The position numbers and the translations under genes were made by a program. The notes under the pieces are model-generated. The model did not search any database and was not told where the DNA came from. It saw nothing but the letters and a program-made list of their open reading frames with translations. Of a stretch of 64,000 nucleotides of DNA, positions 44,486 to 56,029 are shown one piece after another (positions within the stretch are counted from its first letter, which is position 1; each line of letters opens with the position of its first letter). This stretch comes from Entonaema liquescens (Eukaryota; Ascomycota; Sordariomycetes; Xylariales; Xylariaceae), in the NCBI GenBank assembly GCA_902805475.1, contig CADCSX010000002.1, positions 62,001 to 126,000 on the forward strand. Direction: 5' to 3'.

Positions 44486-45356
44486 GATTGGCAGTATTAA
44501 AGGGTCCGAAGACGATCACGCACCCTAGAAAGTAGGGCCTTCACAAAGGACGAAATGTTAGCATCTATTAATACGGATGAGCATCGCGTGGTGCTAGGGT
44601 TGGAATGTATAACGAGGACTCCCTTACTCGGCGTGAGGTATTTGAGGCAAGTTGACAGGGGAGAGAGTTAAAGGAAAAGACAAGAGTTCGTAATCGAGGG
44701 GGTATACCCGGCTATAGACAAGACAAAGAAAAGTCTTGTACTATTATGTATGGAATACAGAAATAAAGGTTACGTTAGAGTTAAGAGAGTTTGGAGACTA
44801 ACCAGCTATGTGCCACTCTATCGATGGCGTAAACTGCAAAAGAAGGATGGGTTGAGCTGAAGAGCTCCAGTTTTGCCCATTGCACTTGGAATTGAGGCAA
44901 GTCTTTTTGACAGGCGACGGTACACCGTATAGGCAGGTTGAAGGTTATCGCGAAGAATATAAATAACTAGGACTTTTGGTGTATGATACGAACGAGTTAA
45001 GGCCTAGTACGGTGATGCTAAATGTATAGTGACACCAAATCGCGCTATAGGTATAATCGTTGTCTTGAATGATTCGCGAGTGAAGATGTGAGGATGTGAA
45101 GATGCGAAGGTGTACGTGTGAATGTTGTGAATGTCTTAAGGAGAAGGTATGAGCTTATTGCTTGTGCGCGTTGCAATAGCTTCCAAGTTTTGGGGTCTGA
45201 AATGGTCTGAAAAAGCCAAAGAAGGTTAGTGAGTCTGATTAAATAAATGGACTAGAACTGATTGAGGGGGAGAAAAGTGTGGTAATACATGTGAGAGAAC
45301 CAATGAGAGCGTACGGGATATCCCGGTTTTGTGTAACAACTGCTAATTGGGGAAAT

Positions 45357-45380
45357 AGCTTCTAAGCTTCTAAGCTTCTT
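45357..45380. repeat. 9-bp tandem repeat, 2.7 copies
   Basis: Unit AGCTTCTAA, contiguous and perfect; short and of no known function. Confidence 0.8.
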
Positions 45381-46772
45381 CGGTAAGACAAATCGGGGGT
45401 GGAGAGGTGTTAAGGTGAATGAATAGGTAAGGTAGAGGTTTTATGAATTTATGAGTTTAGGGGTTTATGTAATGTATCGTTATACAAGTGTGTGAAACCC
45501 AAGCCCCCAGATAGGTACCCCAGGTCATGTCCTTTAGGTCATGTAAGTTATGGATTGTAGGTAAGTACCGCCAAGCGAATGCCCAGTAGAAGAGGTAGAG
45601 CGGCAGTCCGCGCAGTACTTATACAGGGTAGACCGACTTCCACCGGTTGCTGCGGTTGATGCGGCGGAATAAAGTAATGGGATGAGATACAGTAGATAAG
45701 CCGGCACTTGCATGAAGTAAAAAATAGGATGATGATGGCATTGTTTGTACACGAGTACAAAAATACTTCCAATCATATGACGTGAAGAGTCGGATGCTCA
45801 AGCCTCAACTAAAGGAAACTGTAAAAGAAATACATCTGCACGTACCTTAGGTATTTCGGTACCTTAACTCTTATTGGTTGCACGAGTTGAACTGGCACTC
45901 GATCTTTATTCGATGTTGCGTGGCGGAGGATTGGGAATGGGAGCTGAGCCAATTGGTCAATAACAGGGTTAATAACAGCATCCAAATATACCGCTAAGTA
46001 ACCCTTGAACAAGCCGCCTGAGGTAAGCTGGTAAGGTAATGCGTTGCGCGTAAACTTCTGTAGTAGTGCAGTAGTGGCGTGATAAGGTAACCGTTTATTC
46101 TTATATGTACTTTGGAGATATAATAGGTATTTACCTATTAATTCTCGTTGACGTGGTTGACGGTGTTTGACGACGTTGGTTTTTGTTTTTTGTTTTTTTT
46201 AGTTACTTAATGTATGTACCTATAAGTACAAAGTTTGAAAGAGGATTTGCGGGATGCTGAAAAGGTTCAAAGACGAAGGTAAGAGTGATGAGAATAAATA
46301 AAGAAACGTTCGTTAGGACACAAGCCACCGAACAAAACGCCTCTTTCTCCTAAAATTCACAAGCGAGATGGTGTCCCCTTAAAAATCTCACTTGGGGATG
46401 AGGGGCCTTTTTGTACCTGCTGGCCAGAGCCTAGGCTGAGCTGCACCCCTCGCAGCCCCTTGTCCGTTTGCGGGGGAAAGCTATACCATATGGCCATCTT
46501 GATTGGACAACTAAATGGCGTGGCTCAAGCTCTGGTATGTGGCTAGTGCCATATTTTATGTATCTTCCCAGATGGATTACACTTGTGATATATGCATAGT
46601 CCATAGTAGAAAAGACTTCATAATAGATGACGTCTCTAATAAATTGAGTCAACACTATTTATAGTAAATGACATATCTCTTATATTTTAACTACTTGTCA
46701 GTATAAATTATCTATTAGATATTAATCCATAAACATAGTTGAGTCTTCTATCGAAAAACAATAGAGTTTGCA

Positions 46773-47159
46773 GTACGGATGACCCTTTCAAAAGTTTGTT
46801 CCATAGGGAAACCCCTGTCAAGCTGCCAACAGCTGGCAACTAAAAGCTGCCGTCTGGTAGTCAAAAGCGCCCATGTACATCTAAAATTAAGTCTTATATA
46901 ACGTACAGTTTTCTAACCAAATACTCTGATTAAAAATTAGAAAAAAGTCCAATAAGTATCTTTGTAAGATATTCTACCACACTTTTTATTTACAAAATTT
47001 TATACGTATTTAAAAAGTAGGTATCGTATTTCAAAAACATAAGGTATTATAGAGTACGTAGTGCCTTTAGACCAACAGCTGCTACCAATGGTGGCCAGTG
47101 CATATCGGGGCTGACAAGGGTCTTGCTATGGAACAAACTTTTGAAAGGGTCATCCGTAC
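46773..47159. mobile_element. MITE-like element with 34-bp perfect terminal inverted repeats
   Basis: The 34 bases at 46773-46806 (starting GTACGGATGACCC) are repeated exactly in reverse complement at 47126-47159. Inside, both ends also share weaker similarity, including a CAACAGCTG motif near each end. The ends can be read as CGGATGACCC flanked by TA, the target duplication of Tc1/mariner-pogo elements, giving a body of about 381 bp (46776-47156). The core is AT-rich and has no transposase frame, so it would be non-autonomous. Family assignment is by structure only. Confidence 0.75.
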
Positions 47160-47885
47160 CTACATAGTTTATATTCAACGAAGCCCTGATATATGCGTAG
47201 GTGTATAATACATGTTGAAGTAAACGCCAATTTCTGGCCCCTTTCAATTAAGCAATATTTCATGTGTATATTAAGACTCGTGGATTTCAAAGCACAAATC
47301 ACAGAATAATAGATCATCCCAAGTTGCGCAGGATCTCAAGCAGATGCAATTCCCTGATTAGAATATCATCTATAATCTCCGCCATAAGAATTACCTATTG
47401 ATACTAATTATCGATAGTAGTGTCAGAGAACCTAGGTCCATCTCTACCGTCTTGCTTGTTTGCTTGCCAGTTCCTATACCCAATAAACCCAATGTATAGC
47501 CGTTACTAATTACCCCTTAACCCTTATACGTCCATGCAAGACACTGAACCAAAGTCATTACGAAATATAATGAAGGAGATAACAACAGCGCCGGACACCC
47601 GCGCTGCCAATGCAGAAAGACCAATCTATGCGCGCGTGGCCCTATGCATAATATGAAGTCTGTGAAACCCATAAAGTTCCCTTCGCCGGATGCGCCAATC
47701 CAGGTATCTATGGCAAAGGCAACGCTCTGTACCATGATTTAGGAAGCCTTCAACGTCCTGGTATTGGTTGTATCGCCCTGTTCGATCCGCGTCTTTGAAA
47801 TACGGATATCGCCAGAGGCCCCATGGAGCAGAGCCCCAGTTCCAACCCGGAGGCCACGATGCTAGCTAACCATACAAGTGTCTCC

Positions 47886-50800
47886 CTAAGAACCCGTCAC
47901 AGTCGACGCTGACCCGACCGTGCTAAGATTCGTCCCGGTTCTACCACCAAGTAACCTTGAACCCAACGCAGTAGTTCCAGTCGCTGCGCCCATACTAGAT
48001 TCCATCTGGGAGAGCGCGCTTTTCTTAACAACTAGCTCTGGATCGATGTCATCGCCCCCAACAAATGTCCAACTCTCTTCCTCCGAGTCGTCAGCTATGG
48101 TACCATCAGGACTGCTCGCCGTAGCTGCGTTCTTCCCAGCTTTGGACTTGATCAGGCTCTTGGCGTACTCGAGATCCCGATAGATACATTGAATCGCCGT
48201 ATCGACACCGTTTTCCTATAACAAGTATGGTTAGATACGAACAATTAAAACACTGTATAGATTAAGCTTACCTTGCGGATGGTCTCCCCCAATACCCGAG
48301 CCTTAACTATCATCCTTTCGCTGTGCGTAGTCTCCCACAACGCTCTTGCGAAACTATTAGCACCCCACTTCTTTAAGCAGATACCAACGCCTAGATCTTC
48401 AACTCGACTACCGAAAAAGAACTGGTCGCCGAAGAACGGACGGATGATGGTGGGAATACCAGCACGTAAACTAGCACCAGTGGTTCCGGAACCACCATGA
48501 TGAGCAGCGGCATCCATCTGCGCAAACAACCAGTCGTGAGGTGCACTTTTGATCTGGAAAATCTCAGGCGGAAGGACTTGCTCAGGCACCGCGGCATCCT
48601 TATTGCCGAGGCGGTCCGACCATCCTTTGGACAAGACGCATCGGACGTCAGCTTTCAGTACCGCATCGATAACTTCTTGTGTCATCTTCGCCGGGTCGGG
48701 CACAATGATTGAACCGAAGCCAACGTAAACCAACTTCTTTTCATCTTTGCGTGCCTGCTGGATAAAGTTCATAAGATCATCTGGTGGAGTCCACTCAGTC
48801 CCTTCGTCTAAGAACCAGTAACCTGTCACACGGATCCAGTCGCTATAGTCGAGCGGGGGCGCGACGACTGCCGGGGAGAAGTTATAGAGAAAAGGTACCT
48901 TATTCGGCTGTAATTTTTCTAAGTTAGTGTTCGGTAGGCCGAGGATATTATTCCGCCAACGGTTAATCTGGTGTGCCGTCGCTTTCCAGAACACGTTATC
49001 GAACATAACATATGTAACATAGTTATAAGCACCTCCCATCTTATGCTCAGGCATGACGAAAGCATGAGGGTAGGCGCGCGTTCGGGTCCAGGGCATTGTG
49101 AAAGCTCGGAAGTATGGGATAGCCAGGGCCTCTGCGATGTGAATCCCGGCCATAGCGCTGGGGCTTTCAATAAGCATGTCTGAACCTTGGCATGCCGTAT
49201 ACGCAGATGCAAGAAGCTCGTCCAACCAACCCCTGAATTTCGAGTTGGCCTCTCTTAAGAAAGCCCACGTAAATGTGCCGTTTTGGATACAAATGCGCAT
49301 AAGCTCGCTGGGATCACCCTCCACCGGTGCAAACTCGATGCCATGCCCCTCGATCCAGGTCCTGAATTCAGCATGTGTTGCTATTCGAGGCTTATGGCCC
49401 TCGGCCATCAACCCTTTGCAGAGTGCAATATAGGGTTGAACGTCTCCTCTTGACCCGATTGTCAAGCAGGTGATCTTCATTGGCTCTGAGGGTTTGAAAT
49501 TTAGAATGGATGCCTTAGGATCGTCGAAGAGAATCGTTGGCGACGAATCACTGAGACAAGATGTCTCGTGAGGTAGCTTCAATTCATGCTCTGTGTTCCC
49601 CTGAAGCCGTGCTTTGTGGAGCGCGTCGCGCTCTGCCATCGCTTCGTCTTCATCTTCGTGTTCTTCCTGATCTAACATGCCAATCTCCCGGAGATAACGC
49701 GTGGTCTCGAGATTCCGGAGTAGAGTTACCGCGCAGTCATCTCGTATTTCTGCTTTGTTAAATTCAAAGAATATTTCTTCGTGGCCTCGAATCACAATTA
49801 CGAGACCGGAATATCCAAAGCGGAACCCCTTCTCCTTCTCGGCAGTTTCAATATCCTTCAAGGGGAGAATTAACTTGGTCCGGGTTCCGAGCAGTAGACT
49901 ACGGAAGCAGAAATACCGTTCACTTATGTAGACCTTGCCATAGAGCGGTAACACTCGGACAATATAGCCGTAATAAGTTGCCTGGAGTTTCTCGGTTTCT
50001 GGGAGGGCAAAATGCGCCCTGAACCGATCCATATCAACACCATCGTCGTCGTCCAATTCGCCATCAGTTTTGAGGGCGGGGGCCTCCTGGTAATGTTTGC
50101 GACCACCTTTCCACATACCAGATACCTTTTCCACGTAACCCATCGACTCCGTGGCTAATAGGTTACTCATATGGCGGCTAGTTTGATTCAAGTAGTTAGC
50201 AAACAAGCCCGCTCGTTGCAATGGATAAGCGCCCATCTTTGCAATTTTGTTTAGTCCTGGTGTAGCTGCCGACGCTTGATCAAGTTTCTCTAGTCCAATA
50301 TCATTCAAATGACCTGTAGTGGCAGCGCGGTTCTTATCGTAAGATATCGATTCATCTGATTGCTCACGCAAACGGCTTGTACCGGTTGATCTATCACGTC
50401 TCGAAGTTCGTGACGCCGAGATGGAGCGACGGAGAGTAGGTCTGTGAAAGACTTCACTGCCTCGAAGGATTTGGCTACCCGAAGGGTCCTCGTTTGATGA
50501 AGATGCTAAAGCGGAAGTGCTTGGGTCTTCTAAAGACTGTACATATGATTCAGAGGACTCTAGCTTGTCCTGTGGCACTGTGCTATCTTGCATGCGATGT
50601 TTGCTCAATGATCTGCTGGTAGCGCTGAAGCTTCGACGAGGTGACGCATCCCGCGCTAGAGTATCAAGATCGAGGCTACGCCGTCCGAACTGACGGAATG
50701 CGTCAAAGCTGCTACGAGTTGCATCGCCGCTGGCTCGAGGACTCAGTTCTCGCGGACTGTGTGGCGAAATAGGGACTAGCGTCGCTCTAACATTTTCACG

Positions 50801-52488
50801 GATCTTTTGAGGTTTGAGTTCCAACTTAGCAGGACCATGGTCCCGTTTTAGGCTTACAGAGCTATGTCGAGAGACTCCTCCTTGGCTCTGTTGCTGGGAC
50901 GGGTTCGACTTCGCTTGCCTTGATGCGTCGTCGACTAAAATTTTGAGGACGTTGATCGCCTCTTTGCTAAAACTGAAAAACGAGAAGAAATACTGCACGC
51001 ACGTTAGCATAACATAGTTCTTTCGCAATCGGGTTCAGTAAATAGATTCTTACTTCGTCAATGGCATACGTCTCATCATTATCGATGACGCGAATTTTGC
51101 ACGTATCAGCAAATTCAATCATCTGGCTGTCTTCCACATCTATAACATTGTCGATCGGCAAGGAAATCTTAACGCTATCGCCATCATTATGAGATCGGAA
51201 GATAACTCGTTGCAAACTTTTAACCCATTCTTTGGCACTCGGGGCGCTATCAGCTCTGAGGTGATATGTTCGATGGTGTGTGACGACGGAAAAAGATAGG
51301 CCATCTTTTTCTTTCTCATCGATGCTTGCTGAGATTGCGTAGCTTAAATCAATTTGACCATGAGGAAAATAAAGGTTGGACGGGTCGCGATAGTATGCCA
51401 ATACGTCCCCCTTTAAACGGAACCAGTAACGGCTATATTTGGGATTTCTTTTGCCGCTCTTCGATAGGTATCCAGATTTCGCAACCTCGTGCTGCTATAG
51501 CCGTTAGCGACAACAAAACTAATACTAGGGAATGAAGTGCATACGGCTTTCTTTGGCAGATAAGCGTAAAAGCAGATGTGTTTTGCAGTGATATACATAT
51601 AGCCCTGTAGAAGGACACTCTGTAGTAGCCAACAAGGGTATTCTAAAGAGGATCCAGTTAGCTACAGTTCAAAGGGCACGAGTCAAAGCCAAATATGGGT
51701 TGAATGAGAGCTGGGATCATACCTTCGATTACTTCTTCGGGCTCGTCGAACTCGAATATGCGCTTCAACTGTCGAGCAAGTAGACTAGGCCCAGCTTCAT
51801 CTCCGTCACCCCTACGATGATCTCCCGATAGCCTCTCAATGTCAAAGCTCGGCCTTGACGACATTTCTTGTCTCGCTTCTAGCATCCTGCTCATGACTGG
51901 GGCAAGTCTTTCTTCGCGGTCTCCCTTCGGGGTATCAGATATAGGCGAGCGCGAGCCTACGGCTGAGGGGCCCGAGGTATCACCTTCTCCTTCAGCGCTC
52001 GAGTCCGACGTTTGAAGACCGGACGTTTTAGGTTGCCTAAATTTAGACCGTGTCGCGAGCCGCGGAAGTTGGGGCAACGAGCGTAAGAGCTGCCCCGATA
52101 ATCTCCTACGCTGCTTGTCGCCCTTCTCTCTTCCCGAGAAAGTCTTCTTTAACACTGTGGTTTGCGCAATTTGTTCCTGCCCCTTGCCCTTCCTCTGTTT
52201 TTCGGTCCGATCAACCTCCTCATCTTCGTCACTCGATTGGCCTTCGAATCGATCATTAAAATCTACGTTCGAGCCGGCGGCCGCAATCAATCCGAATATC
52301 GATTGGTTCATGTTCATGAACATTTGGGCGCCTTGGTTAGGCAACAGAACGTCCTCGTCCACGTCGTCGCCGTGATCTTTCAAACGTTCGGGAAGCTCCA
52401 TTGTTGGCTGATGATCGTCTCTGCGCTTCTTGTGAATCTTCTTGATAACGCGCTGGTGTGTAGGACTCTCTTCTGATAAGGGAGCCAT
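47886..52488 (-). CDS. ATG26: Sterol 3-beta-glucosyltransferase (ATG26/UGT51)
   Basis: Exons 52488-51723, 51642-51545, 51494-51054, 50992-48272 and 48215-47886 give 1,451 residues, the size of fungal Atg26. Order: a disordered, charged N-terminus (1 to about 235); GRAM domain 1 ('EYPCWLLQSVLLQGYMYIT', about 245-288); a PH domain ('KSGYLSKSGKRNPKYSRYW', about 290-395); a Ser-rich linker; GRAM domain 2 (about 755-845, 'ISERYFCFRS'); and a GT28 glycosyltransferase starting 'ITCLTIGSRGDVQPYIAL' (about 940), with UDP-sugar signature 'HHGGSGTTGASLRAGIP' (about 1285). It transfers glucose from UDP-glucose to ergosterol at membranes and in some fungi is needed for pexophagy. The start is the ATG at 52488 ('MAPLSEESP'). 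All four introns carry CTAAC branch sites. Confidence 0.95.
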
Positions 52489-54374
52489 GGCTAGAAACAC
52501 GTCTCCTCCCACCGTGGTCGAAGCTCAAGTTCTCGGGTTGGTCTTGTCGTACAGGTGCAGGCTACACGAACGAGAGGCGAATAGGAGAAAGACACAGCTG
52601 TCCAAGCCAATGTTGCCAAGGTCCGCGACCTACGGAGGTTTAAGACAAAGAGGCCCAAGTTGCGCCAGACTCGGAACTGGATATTGAATCAAGAATCAGC
52701 CCTGTAACATAGGCAGCAGGCTTAATGATGGTTCTGCATTATCGGAGAGGTAAGCGGTAGGTAATAGACGACGGGTGATAGGCGCTAGACGATGTTGAAA
52801 GCAGGTAGGTAAAGACAAACTAACGAACAGGCAGAGAAGCAGGCAAAGGTGAGGCAGATAATGATAATGGTATTATTATTAGCTACTAAACCATAACGGT
52901 CAGATACAACTGCTTAAAACCGGGGGGACGGATGACTAGATGGGAATTGAGAGGGGATCAGTTGATTGGACGGGTAGATGACTGAAGAGCGTGTTGCATG
53001 TGGATGGATCTTTTATGGATGTAAGTGTGAGTGTAGCCTAGAATGCCCTGGGACAACCTTTGGGGATAACTAGGATAATAAGTCTGCGGTCTGCGGTCTG
53101 CGCATAGGATCACATTGCTGCTGCTGCTGCTGCTGCTTGTTGCAGCATGTAGGTACTGTGGTAAAGGCCTAGGCACTGTAGGTACAATACATGTACACTA
53201 GCTTCCGCTGTTATCTATCTAAGGACAGGCTTATCGGATACTACTCGTATGCTTATCGATAGCTCTAAAGCCCAAATGGTTCAAATGACGTGAACCGCCT
53301 CCGTGCGGATTAGATCCATGTAGGTACTTAAATTCTCAGCACATGTAAGGTTGAACTCAACAACATTGATTGACCCTACATGTACCCAGCCTGTACCTGA
53401 AAATACATGCCCACTATGTGTTGCTCCCAATTACCTTGCCAACCCTCATTAGACCCAGTCCAATTGTAGGTAGTCACCATATCTAGGTACTTACACGGCT
53501 TATCCGGTCGTATCTATCGAATCACTTGATCCAAACACGAATACATAATATAAGATGCACAAGACCATAATCACATGCCAGATCTGAGAAATGACAAGAG
53601 TAGGATAACTTGGAATATATTTCAAGTCTAATATTATGCCGAGCCGCAAGTACCATTTTTATGTCCTTGACGATTCATTTGTTCCAAAACCCAACTACTG
53701 GTTACCATACCTTCGGAATTACCTACATGTAGGTATTCCTTACATCATAGCACCTACTGGACATATCTTATTAAGGAAAGATTATCCTTTAGAATTTGAA
53801 GATTCTTATCTAACCTGTTATCCTTTACGTGATCCCTCTATTTAAGAACCCGTAGTTTATACACAGTAATATCCACCAGGAAATGACAGAATGGCAAGCC
53901 TCGCTAGCTTAGTACCTAAGTGGTGAATAGTGAAATGCATCATTAAATTACGATCTCCAAACATCTAGACGGTGCTCAAGTCATATCACATTTGGGTTAC
54001 CGTTTATCGGTGGCATTGTAAGACTGGTTCACTACAGTCAAAAGCTACTCTCTGAAGCAGCAGTTATTCGCTAAGAGAAGAGCACGGTCTTAGATGAACC
54101 TAGTACCCTCTACAGAACAGATGCACTCTCGGCAAGCCTCTCTGTCGAGCTCCTGAAAATCGCAATTAGGCGCCAGGTCGCCCTTATCGAATGGGTAAAA
54201 TGCATTTTTTGTATTCAGCTGAACTCCCTTTCGTAGAATCCGATCATGCCATGCGATGCTCGAGAAAACCGAAGACTACCTGCTATATGTGCAGGCCCGT
54301 GAGTTACAACCGTCCCAAACGTCAGGTATCCGTTCCCTTGTTCCGCAAATAGAAACCATCCCGCCTGCGCAACC
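52489..54374. other. Intergenic between ATG26 and uL15 (1.9 kb)
   Basis: Holds the ATG26 promoter/leader and the uL15 3' flank. A GTCTGCG direct repeat lies at about 53083-53102 and a (GCT)7 microsatellite at 53117-53137. A 69-codon plus-strand frame at 53636 shows no family features. Confidence 0.5.
53117..53137. repeat. (GCT)7 microsatellite
   Basis: Seven perfect GCT units in non-coding DNA. Confidence 0.95.
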
Positions 54375-55265
54375 TTACGCGACCAGCTCAACAACACCAC
54401 CAGCATCCGTGATCTTCTTCTCCGCCAGCTTGCTGACCCATCTTGCTCGGACAACTAAGGGGACTTCGGGGATTCTGCCCTTGCCGAGAACCTTAGAGTA
54501 GCCTAGGGGAAGGAGGTCGATGACAGGGACGGTATCCTTCTTCTCACCGGACAGGTAAGCATCACGGGTCTCGGCGGGGACAAGCGACCACAACTACAAA
54601 GCGACACATTAGTAAATATATCCAAGTATGAATTAAAATAGCCTCAAAGCCCGAATCCCGAAAAGGAAATGAAATTCGTGCTATTTATTCGGAATTCCAC
54701 CAGATCTGGTGGGTAATAGAGCAGATGCTGAATCAACGTACCTTGTCGAGGTTGATGATAGGCTTCCAGAACTGGTTCTGTTGCTTGTGGAAGTATCGCA
54801 TACCAACCTTACCGAAGTAACCAGGATGGTATTTATCGATGTTCGTTCGGTGGTGGTGCTGACCACCGGCCATACCACGACCACCGGGATGCTTGCGGTG
54901 CTTGCCAATACGACCATGACCAGCCGAGACGTGGCCACGGCTATGAAGAAGTTAGCATACGAGTAAAATTCGAAAATTAGTTGTCGATCAATTCGTCGCG
55001 CCAGATGCCGTATCTATGCCTTGAACCACCATCCTAACGAGTTTATTGTAGTAGTATCATGCAATATCCTCGAACACCATCATCGTATTGATTCTGGTTG
55101 CATCCCCTCCAATATCCCTCCCCTTCGCTATTATTCGATGTTGAAATATCCAAATTTCAAGGCATATTAACGGCGAACCGGCGCGACGATGATTGCAGCG
55201 ACAGAAAATGAATTCAATTCGGTGAAAACGTACTGCTTCCTGGTCTTCGACAATCTGGTAGGCAT
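54375..55265 (-). CDS. RPL28: 60S ribosomal protein uL15 (L28/L27a)
   Basis: Exons 55265-55234, 54940-54742 and 54593-54375 give 149 residues, exactly the family size. The N-terminus 'MPTRLSKTRKHRGHVSAG' spans intron 1, with the Lys-His junction rebuilt by splicing. It continues with 'GRIGKHRKHPGGRG', 'GGQHHHRTNIDKYHPGYFG', 'FWKPIINLDKLWSLVP' and 'VVRARWVSKLAEKKI'. The protein sits in the large ribosomal subunit near the exit-tunnel region. Intron 1 is 292 nt, much longer than other introns here. Long first introns right after a very short coding exon are typical of fungal ribosomal protein genes and may carry regulatory signals. Confidence 0.97.
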
Positions 55266-56029
55266 TTTGTCGGGTGAGTGGCTTGTTGTGATGTGTTGAA
55301 ATTGCCTACTCGAGGTGGGTTGCGAAGATTAGGGCGGGTTTTGAATGTTGTAATGAATTTGTGAAATTCTCTTCGTTTAATTTTTGGGTAGGGTTTGGCG
55401 CTGTGGATTCCAAGCCACACAGACCACATCTAGATGCACTTAAGAAATATTACCAGCCACTATTTACCCCCCACTTCTTCCTGTCTTCTGAATTTACCCA
55501 AGCCACACATATATATCTCCACTGTTATGGGTACACAGTTACCTACAACAACGTCCAGCTTAACCCAATTGTACATTTCGAACCAATTACCATTCGCAAT
55601 TGCAAATACTTAGGCATTACCTCGAAGATGGTTGCATTTAATGCCCCTTATATATACCTAGGTTTCTAACTTCGAAAAAGAATGCGTACCTGACCTATCA
55701 AGCTGCCCGGGAGTTATGCCAGGTATTTAACATCTCGCTTACCTGATTCACATAGGTCCTGAAAAACGCATGAATACCGGTGAGCGTGTAAATGGTTGCC
55801 AGCATATATATATCTGGAATATTTGAGGATTAAGAGTACATTCTCTCGCTAGTCTTGTTCTCCAAGACGTATATGAATTCACGTTTTTAGTCGTCATAAC
55901 CCTAAACACCACTGCACTTAAACATTTGACATCGCGTGTTGAGGACATGATCCGATTAGAAGGATTGCATGAAGTAATTCGTTTAGTTACATACAAACCG
56001 ATCAGCTAGTCAACTAGCCAATACCCAAG
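55266..56029. promoter_or_regulatory. Divergent region, uL15 / CHL1
   Basis: A 764-bp gap holding both promoters. Short frames here lack recognisable features, and no site was assigned. Confidence 0.4.

Larger units (their letters stand above)
44486..47885. other. Long gene-poor region upstream of FCP1 (3.4 kb)
   Basis: No convincing gene. Contents seen: the FCP1 promoter/leader; tandem GAAGATGTGAG-like repeats near 45080-45110; a 9-bp repeat (AGCTTCTAA)n at 45357-45380; T-runs near 46190; an AT-rich MITE-like element at 46773-47159; and, on the minus strand at about 47517-47865, two overlapping frames with codon-like composition just beyond the ATG26 stop. Confidence 0.5.

Noticed and set aside
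46395..46560. Second possible inverted-repeat element near CCAGAGCCTAGGCTGAG / GGCTCAAGCTCTGG
   Set aside because: The arms match only in part and no target-site duplication is visible.
53636..53845. 69-codon plus-strand frame in the ATG26/uL15 gap
   Set aside because: Isolated, AT-rich, no family resemblance.
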